9,539 bases of DNA from positions 1 to 9,539 of the forward strand of contig JASHUF010000063.1 in NCBI GenBank assembly GCA_030040175.1, in the 5' to 3' direction. A program made the position numbers and the translations under genes. The notes beneath the pieces were generated by a model. That model worked only from the letters and a program-made list of their open reading frames with translations. It had not been told where the DNA came from and made no database searches. Positions 5,177 to 9,539 of the stretch are shown here, piece by piece (position 1 is the first letter of the stretch; the number at the start of each line of letters is the position of its first letter). The stretch comes from Acidobacteriaceae bacterium. GTDB taxonomy: Bacteria; Acidobacteriota; Terriglobia; Terriglobales; Acidobacteriaceae.

Positions 5177-8023
5177 TTCCTGCGCGGCGAAGTCGGGCGA
5201 CGCCACGGTGAGATAAATGGCCGTTTGCACGCGGCTGAGAAGCGCGGCGTTGATGGCGTTCTGATCGCCGGAGGGGATGGGGATGGAGGCGACGGCGCCC
5301 TCAATCTGGTTATAGAGCGAGCTGCTCATCTGGCCGTACATCAGCAGCAGGTTGATGCGGTCCATCAACTGATCGGGCGTGGCGGCCAGGCTCATCTCCG
5401 TGTCGTAGGACGAGAAGACGTCCGGCCCTCCCTGCGTGTTGGCGCCGATGGCATTTTGCAGGTAGTTGATGTAGCCCACGACCGTGGATACGTTCGTCAT
5501 CTGCATCTCCGGTGCCACCAGGCCGTCGGCGGCGATGGGCGTGGCCGGAGGAACATAGCCGGGGGCGAACCAGTTGAAGACCGTGGGCGAGCGAAGCCAC
5601 ATCTCGCCCAAGCCGTAAATCGGGTCTTCGGTGGTGCCCAGATCCCAGGACCCGGTGCGCGACTGCGCGGTGAAGGCCCGCGCCCACTCCGTATAGCGCA
5701 GCAGAGACTCGCGCACCTTGCCGTATTGCGGATTGCTTTGGGCCGTGGCGGTGTCGCGCGCCTCTGGGTCGAGCAGGATGGCCGAGATCACGGCCTGCAG
5801 ATTGCCGCGCACGCCGGTGCCATCGTTGATGAACACCTGGGCCACGCGATTCACATACGCGGGGCTGGGGTTGCTCGTGACCAGGTGCTGGATCATCTGC
5901 TTGGAGAAGAAGGCGGGCAGGTTGGGATGGTTGAACAGGGTGTCGAGCGCGATCTTCAGGTCGCCGTCGGCATCGGGCGAACCGGAAGCGGGAATGGTGA
6001 CGCCGAGGAAGTCTTTCTCGACCGTGGAATGATGGCTGGGATAGCTCTGCATCGGGAGCAGCTCTTCGCCGTAGCCCGGCCCCACGTAGAGGCAGCAGTT
6101 AGACCACGCGTCGTCGGAGGTGTCGCCGGGCACGTTCCAGCTGAAACCGGTGAAGACTGCGGCCAGGCCCATCACATCGGTGTTGGAGTAGGTGGCAATG
6201 GGCTGGCCGTTCGAGCCCAGCTGCTGCGTGCCGTCGTTGTTGAGCTCCCACAGGCCGATGGTGAGCAGTTGCATCACTTCGCGGGCGTAATTCTCATCCG
6301 GATCGGTGGTGGCATTGCCCTTGTCGTTCATCAGCATGGAGAGGAACTGGCCCATCATCGGGTTCAGGGTGACGTCCTGAAGCAACTGGCGGAAGTTACC
6401 GAAGGCGTCGTTGCCGAGCATGTCGTAGTAGGCCGCCTCACCGCGGGGCATGCTCTGGATGGCCGTCGAGTTGTTGCTGGAGATGACAAACAGTTGCGAG
6501 AGCGCATACTTCACGCGCTCGCGCAGCTCGTCGTTCCCGGTCATCGCCTGTTGCCAGAATTGCGCCTGCACCAGCCACTCATCGTCGTCGTTCTCGACGA
6601 ACAGGGCGGCGTTGCAGGTCACGTTGCCGGCGGCGCAGGGCGGATTGTTGACGATCAGCGCCTGCTCCACGGCCGGCTCTTCCGGCGTCTCCGGAATGGC
6701 GAACTGCTCATTGAGCCACGCCTGGTAGCCGATCATGGAAAGGTTGTGGATGTCGGCGTCGGTGGGGCCGAACGTGGCCTGCTCCAGGAAGCGCGCCGCG
6801 TCCTGCGGAGAAACGACAGGAGTGGGCGGCGTGCCGGTAACGGTGGCGATGAGGTCGTCCGACTCAGCCGGACCGGGCGCGGGATTGAGCACCTGTAGAT
6901 CGAGATTGCCGGGCTGCGAAATGTCCACCGTGGCCGACAACTCGGTGCCGCTGGTGAATGTGGTGGGTACGGGCGCGCCGTTTACCAGCACCTGCGCTCC
7001 ATTGATGAATTGCTGGCCCGTGAGCGCGATCGACGTGGATGTGCCTGGCGCGAAGGAATTCGGCGTTGCCGCAGTGAGAATCGGAATCGGATTCATCACC
7101 GAGATGTTCTGCGCGGTGGAGACCGTGGGATTGTCGACGCTGGTGATGGTGAGCTGAACAATGTTGCTGGGCGTGGGCACGACCGCCGGCGCGGTGTACG
7201 TAACCGAGCCCTGAGCGCTGCTGGCGACGACGGTGCCCACGGCGGAGTTGCCGCCGGCAATGCCGTTGATGGCCACCGTGACCGCGGGGTTGTCAGTCCC
7301 ATTGACCGTCAATCCGAAGCTGATGGAGTTGGACACGCGCACGTCGGTGTCGCCGTTGACATCGAGCTGCAGAACCACCTGCCCGGGCCCAACCTTCATC
7401 GGAATCGCCGGGGCACTGGCCGATCCGGGATTGGGATTGGTTACGGTCAGCGGATAAGTGCCGGGCGTGGGCTCGGCGATCTGCGCCACCAGCTGGGTGT
7501 CCGAGACCCAGGTGGTGGGTAGGGCGGCGCCGTTCCAGCTGATCTGTGCGCCGTAAATGAACTGCGAGCCGCTGACGGTGACGGTGGTCGTGCCCTCGGA
7601 GAACGATCCCGGCGTTACACCGCCCAGCACCGGAATCGGATTCCATATCGCGAGCGTCACCTGCCCCTGAGGTGCGGTGGGATATTGGTTCGAAGTGCTG
7701 GTGATGACAACCGAATCGGGCGTGGGAATGGCCGCGGGCGCGGTGTAGAGACCGGCGCTCGAGATGGTGCCTACGGTCGCGTTGCCGCCCTGGATACCGT
7801 TCACATAAAAGGTGAGCGCCATGCCGGCTGAAAGGGACTGCCCGGTAAGCTGCATGGTCTGGTTCACGCGCACCGCATCGGCCGGCGCGGAGATGGCTGC
7901 GGCTCCCGACAAGTCGCCCAACTGGTAGGAATTGCAACCGGCAAGGAAGGAGAGTGAAAGAAGGAGAGATGCACAAAGAAACCCAGTCTTTGGCAGAGGA
8001 TCGCGCGCGCATACGACTCGCAT
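5174..8023 (-). CDS. DUF1800 family lipoprotein with two tandem Ig-like + IPT/TIG modules
   Basis: The 949-residue exported protein begins with a lipoprotein signal ending in LAGC, lipidated at C30, so it should be anchored to a membrane. Two duplicated modules follow. The first has an Ig-like unit (about 45-127, VNGIQGGNATVGT and YTAPAAIPTP) and an IPT/TIG unit (128-209, NPIPVLGGVTPGSF). The second repeats these at about 215-310 and 311-396. The DUF1800 domain fills about 404-947, with RFLEQATFG (411-419), ENYAREVMQLLTIGL (577-591), FTGFSW (624-629), HHSTVEKDFLG (664-674), NHPNLPAFFSKQM (698-710) and SPTVFNWFAPGY (812-823). The molecular function of DUF1800 is not established; it commonly neighbours DUF1501 genes, as here. 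The ATG at 8023 has TAGGAG five bases upstream and gives a clean signal peptide; the frame stays open to 8140 but that extension would hide the signal. The Ig/TIG part probably acts as a spacer or binding stalk. Confidence 0.93.
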   Translation of the reverse strand: MRVVCARDPLPKTGFLCASLLLSLSFLAGCNSYQLGDLSGAAAISAPADAVRVNQTMQLTGQSLSAGMALTFYVNGIQGGNATVGTISSAGLYTAPAAIPTPDSVVITSTSNQYPTAPQGQVTLAIWNPIPVLGGVTPGSFSEGTTTVTVSGSQFIYGAQISWNGAALPTTWVSDTQLVAQIAEPTPGTYPLTVTNPNPGSASAPAIPMKVGPGQVVLQLDVNGDTDVRVSNSISFGLTVNGTDNPAVTVAINGIAGGNSAVGTVVASSAQGSVTYTAPAVVPTPSNIVQLTITSVDNPTVSTAQNISVMNPIPILTAATPNSFAPGTSTSIALTGQQFINGAQVLVNGAPVPTTFTSGTELSATVDISQPGNLDLQVLNPAPGPAESDDLIATVTGTPPTPVVSPQDAARFLEQATFGPTDADIHNLSMIGYQAWLNEQFAIPETPEEPAVEQALIVNNPPCAAGNVTCNAALFVENDDDEWLVQAQFWQQAMTGNDELRERVKYALSQLFVISSNNSTAIQSMPRGEAAYYDMLGNDAFGNFRQLLQDVTLNPMMGQFLSMLMNDKGNATTDPDENYAREVMQLLTIGLWELNNDGTQQLGSNGQPIATYSNTDVMGLAAVFTGFSWNVPGDTSDDAWSNCCLYVGPGYGEELLPMQSYPSHHSTVEKDFLGVTIPASGSPDADGDLKIALDTLFNHPNLPAFFSKQMIQHLVTSNPSPAYVNRVAQVFINDGTGVRGNLQAVISAILLDPEARDTATAQSNPQYGKVRESLLRYTEWARAFTAQSRTGSWDLGTTEDPIYGLGEMWLRSPTVFNWFAPGYVPPATPIAADGLVAPEMQMTNVSTVVGYINYLQNAIGANTQGGPDVFSSYDTEMSLAATPDQLMDRINLLLMYGQMSSSLYNQIEGAVASIPIPSGDQNAINAALLSRVQTAIYLTVASPDFAAQE

Positions 8024-8670
8024 AGATGCTCCTAGACGGGGGAATCCAAGGAACTTAAAGCGCGTCAACACACGTGCAGGGCGCTCAAAACAGCAGTGAA
8101 ATGAAGTTTGAGCATATCCAAGGGCCGGGGGAGGACGCAATCCAAAATACCGGCAGGGAGTGACTCGAGTAACGGTACGTTTCCCGATTCAGCGAGCGCG
8201 GGGTACCGCCGGGAACGGATCCCGTTTTGCGCCAGTTCGGCGCCTGCGTGGGCAGACTACTCCAGTATGGCTTGGCTCGGGTTACAGCGGGATGAATCCG
8301 GGGGCTCATCCGTTGGGGGCGGGCATTTGCGGTTCTGTTCGGGACGGACGGAATCCCGTTCCCTATTTGGATACGACGAAGCCGGGCAGCTGATCCGGAG
8401 CCATGATGCCGTGTGGAAGGGTCCGCGTTGGGCTCGAAGCCGGTTGCAACTTTAGGGGACTGGACAAGCCCGCGGCGAGCGATTCTCCTCAGGGGCAGGT
8501 GTGTCTCCGGCCAAGGTGCGGACAAACGGCTCCAGCTCCGCCGAATGAATTCGCCAGCCGGAACCCTCCGGGCCTCTTTTCTTCTTGCCTTGCCAGGCCG
8601 ATCGACAACGGGCCTGTTGCCAGGCTGCCCTTGAGTTTGCTCCCCAGGCGCAACCGGAGAAAAACGAGCT
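8024..8670. other. Divergent intergenic region, about 650 bp
   Basis: This region separates the DUF1800 gene (minus) from the He_PIG lipoprotein (plus) and should hold both promoters. A weak minus-strand candidate is TTGCGT (8135-8140), an 18-base spacer and TATGCT (8111-8116), which would give a leader of about 80 bases. Small hairpins are visible: GCGCC/GGCGC at 8230-8244 and CAGGCC/GGCCTG at 8594-8616, the second flanked by a direct repeat TTGCCAGGC (8590-8598, 8618-8626). An 8-bp long-range pairing, 8211-8218 with 8356-8363, is possible. Open frames on both strands have no recognisable protein character. I could not match any riboswitch class, including the conserved core of the c-di-GMP-I (GEMM) riboswitch. 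Confidence 0.55.
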
Positions 8671-9539
8671 ATGCGCGTTTTCCCTGCCCATCTCTTCCGC
8701 TTTTCAGCTCTTGTTTTTGCAACGGCCGCGGGCATGGGCGGATGCGGCTACGTCACGACGCAGGGAAACACCTCGCCGCAATCAGACAAGCTGGCCATCA
8801 CTACGGCGTCGCTGCCCGGCGGCACCGTGGGCGCGGCTTATAGCGGTTCGATCGCGGCAACGGGCGGCACGACCCCGTACAGTTTCAGCGCCAGCGGCCT
8901 GCCGAGCGGGCTTTCGCTCACAAGCGCTTCGGGCGCGATCAGCGGCACGCCCGCGCAGGGCACCGCGGGCACGGCGACGGTTGCGTTCACGGTGACGGAC
9001 TCAAGTAAGCCCACGCCGCAGACGGCGACGGCCAGCCTGCCGCTCACGCTGAGCCCGGCCCAGTTGACGATCACGACCACATCGTTGCCGAGCGGGACGG
9101 TCGGGACTGCTTACAGCGGCGCGATCAGCGCTTCGGGCGGGACCACACCGTACAGCTACGCGGCAAGCAATCTGCCCGGAGGATTGTCGATTGACAGCGC
9201 GACAGGCGCGATCAGCGGAACGCCGGGAGCCAGTTCGGCGGGCACGGCCACGGTTGGGGTGACGGTGACGGACTCGAGCACGCCGGCGGCGCAGACGGCC
9301 ACGGCGAATCTGAGCCTGACCATCGACCCGGCGGCCCCTGCCTCAGCGTGCGGCGGCATGAGCACGGGCGACGAGGCCAGCCTGAACGGGTTCGTGCCCT
9401 TCCCCGCCGATTCGCCGTGGAATACCGACATCTCCGGCGCGCCACTCGACCCCAACAACGACGCCATCACCTCAGCAGCCGGGTTTGCGGGGCTGCATCT
9501 GCACCACGACTTCTCTTCGGTGGCCGGCGGCGATTACGG
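8671..9539 (+). CDS. Lipoprotein with two He_PIG (putative Ig) repeats, partial, runs off the window
   Basis: The frame is open from the ATG at 8671 to the window end, 289 complete codons without a stop, so the 3' end is missing. The N-terminus (residues 1-25) is a basic, hydrophobic signal ending in GMGGC; C25 is a likely lipidation site, though Met at -3 makes a non-ideal lipobox. Two tandem He_PIG modules follow at about 41-130 and 132-219 with a 91-residue period; each has LPSGTVGTAYSG-like and LPSGLSL...SGAISGTP motifs and a TATVxxTVTDSS strand. After residue 222 comes a different domain (FVPFPADSPWNTDISGAPLD, then an HLHHDF stretch) resembling uncharacterised acidobacterial exported proteins as I remember them. 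He_PIG modules usually act as extracellular adhesion or stalk domains. GGAGA (8656-8660) is slightly far from the ATG. The gene is divergent from the DUF1800 operon, suggesting but not proving a shared role at the cell surface. Confidence 0.88.
   Translation, partial: MRVFPAHLFRFSALVFATAAGMGGCGYVTTQGNTSPQSDKLAITTASLPGGTVGAAYSGSIAATGGTTPYSFSASGLPSGLSLTSASGAISGTPAQGTAGTATVAFTVTDSSKPTPQTATASLPLTLSPAQLTITTTSLPSGTVGTAYSGAISASGGTTPYSYAASNLPGGLSIDSATGAISGTPGASSAGTATVGVTVTDSSTPAAQTATANLSLTIDPAAPASACGGMSTGDEASLNGFVPFPADSPWNTDISGAPLDPNNDAITSAAGFAGLHLHHDFSSVAGGDY
8791..9336 (+). repeat. Tandem 273-bp repeat encoding the two He_PIG modules
   Basis: The two Ig-like modules are offset by 91 codons (273 bp) and share identical DNA blocks such as GGCGCGATCAGCGG (8932-8945 and 9205-9218) and a GTGACGGACTC block. 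Shared nucleotide blocks point to a recent internal duplication or ongoing gene conversion. The copies are diverged elsewhere, so this is not a perfect repeat. Confidence 0.8.

Noticed and set aside
5156..6898. A 580-codon plus-strand open frame opposite DUF1800
   Set aside because: Antisense shadow with the same biased composition; the DUF1800 motifs are on the other strand.
8108..8455. A plus-strand frame containing YDEAGQLI, reminiscent of an RHS/YD repeat
   Set aside because: A single short resemblance with no other repeats, no good start signal and no flanking RHS architecture; most likely chance.
8200..8460. Possible tRNA or riboswitch in the divergent region
   Set aside because: A T-loop-like GTTC stretch occurs, but no cloverleaf can be built; the conserved c-di-GMP-I (GEMM) core and cobalamin box were looked for and not found.
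8085..8735. A 216-codon minus-strand frame across the divergent intergenic region
   Set aside because: Arg/Pro/Ser-rich without motifs, overlaps the start of the He_PIG lipoprotein, and has no ribosome binding site evidence.

Overview
The window is about 9.5 kb of GC-rich bacterial chromosome. The gene content fits a member of the Acidobacteriota, probably a soil-type Terriglobia relative: a DUF1800 lipoprotein paired with a Tat-exported DUF1501 protein, IPT/TIG and 'putative Ig' (He_PIG) modules on surface proteins, a REC-HD-GYP regulator, and long palindrome-rich intergenic regions. This assignment rests on remembered family distribution. There is no rRNA or other marker gene here to confirm it. 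I see no tRNA, rRNA, CRISPR array, insertion sequence or phage gene.

Layout, left to right. (1) 138-383 (+) is a small single-pass membrane protein. It converges on a minus-strand pair in which a REC-HD-GYP response regulator (723-1895, TTG start with a very strong ribosome binding site) precedes a pterin-4a-carbinolamine dehydratase (405-683, GTG start). (2) 1896-2615 has no convincing gene. It holds a perfect interrupted palindrome, a 19-bp direct repeat and a stem-loop. (3) 2616-3332 (-) is a stand-alone left-handed beta-helix acetyltransferase equal to the C-terminal half of GlmU, with every known acetyltransferase catalytic residue but no uridyltransferase half. (4) 3333-3720 is a non-coding stretch packed with short palindromes, ending in a clear minus-strand intrinsic terminator. 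(5) 3721-8023 (-) is a two-gene operon: a DUF1800 lipoprotein with two tandem Ig-like + IPT/TIG modules, then, 10 nt later, a Tat-signal DUF1501 protein. (6) 8024-8670 is a 647-bp divergent intergenic region. (7) 8671 to the window end (+) is the 5' part of a lipoprotein with two He_PIG repeats and an unassigned C-terminal domain. It has no stop within the window.

How the genes work together. The minus-strand DUF1800-DUF1501 operon and the divergent He_PIG lipoprotein are all predicted to be exported and may belong to one cell-surface module. The biochemical role of the DUF1800/DUF1501 pair is not established, and this is the best candidate for undescribed biology here. The HD-GYP/PCD pair and the GlmU-like acetyltransferase look like separate transcription units with signalling and housekeeping roles. 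Several very long open frames opposite the real genes (for example 468-2135, 3715-5169 and 5156-6898 on the plus strand) are codon-bias shadows and are not annotated.
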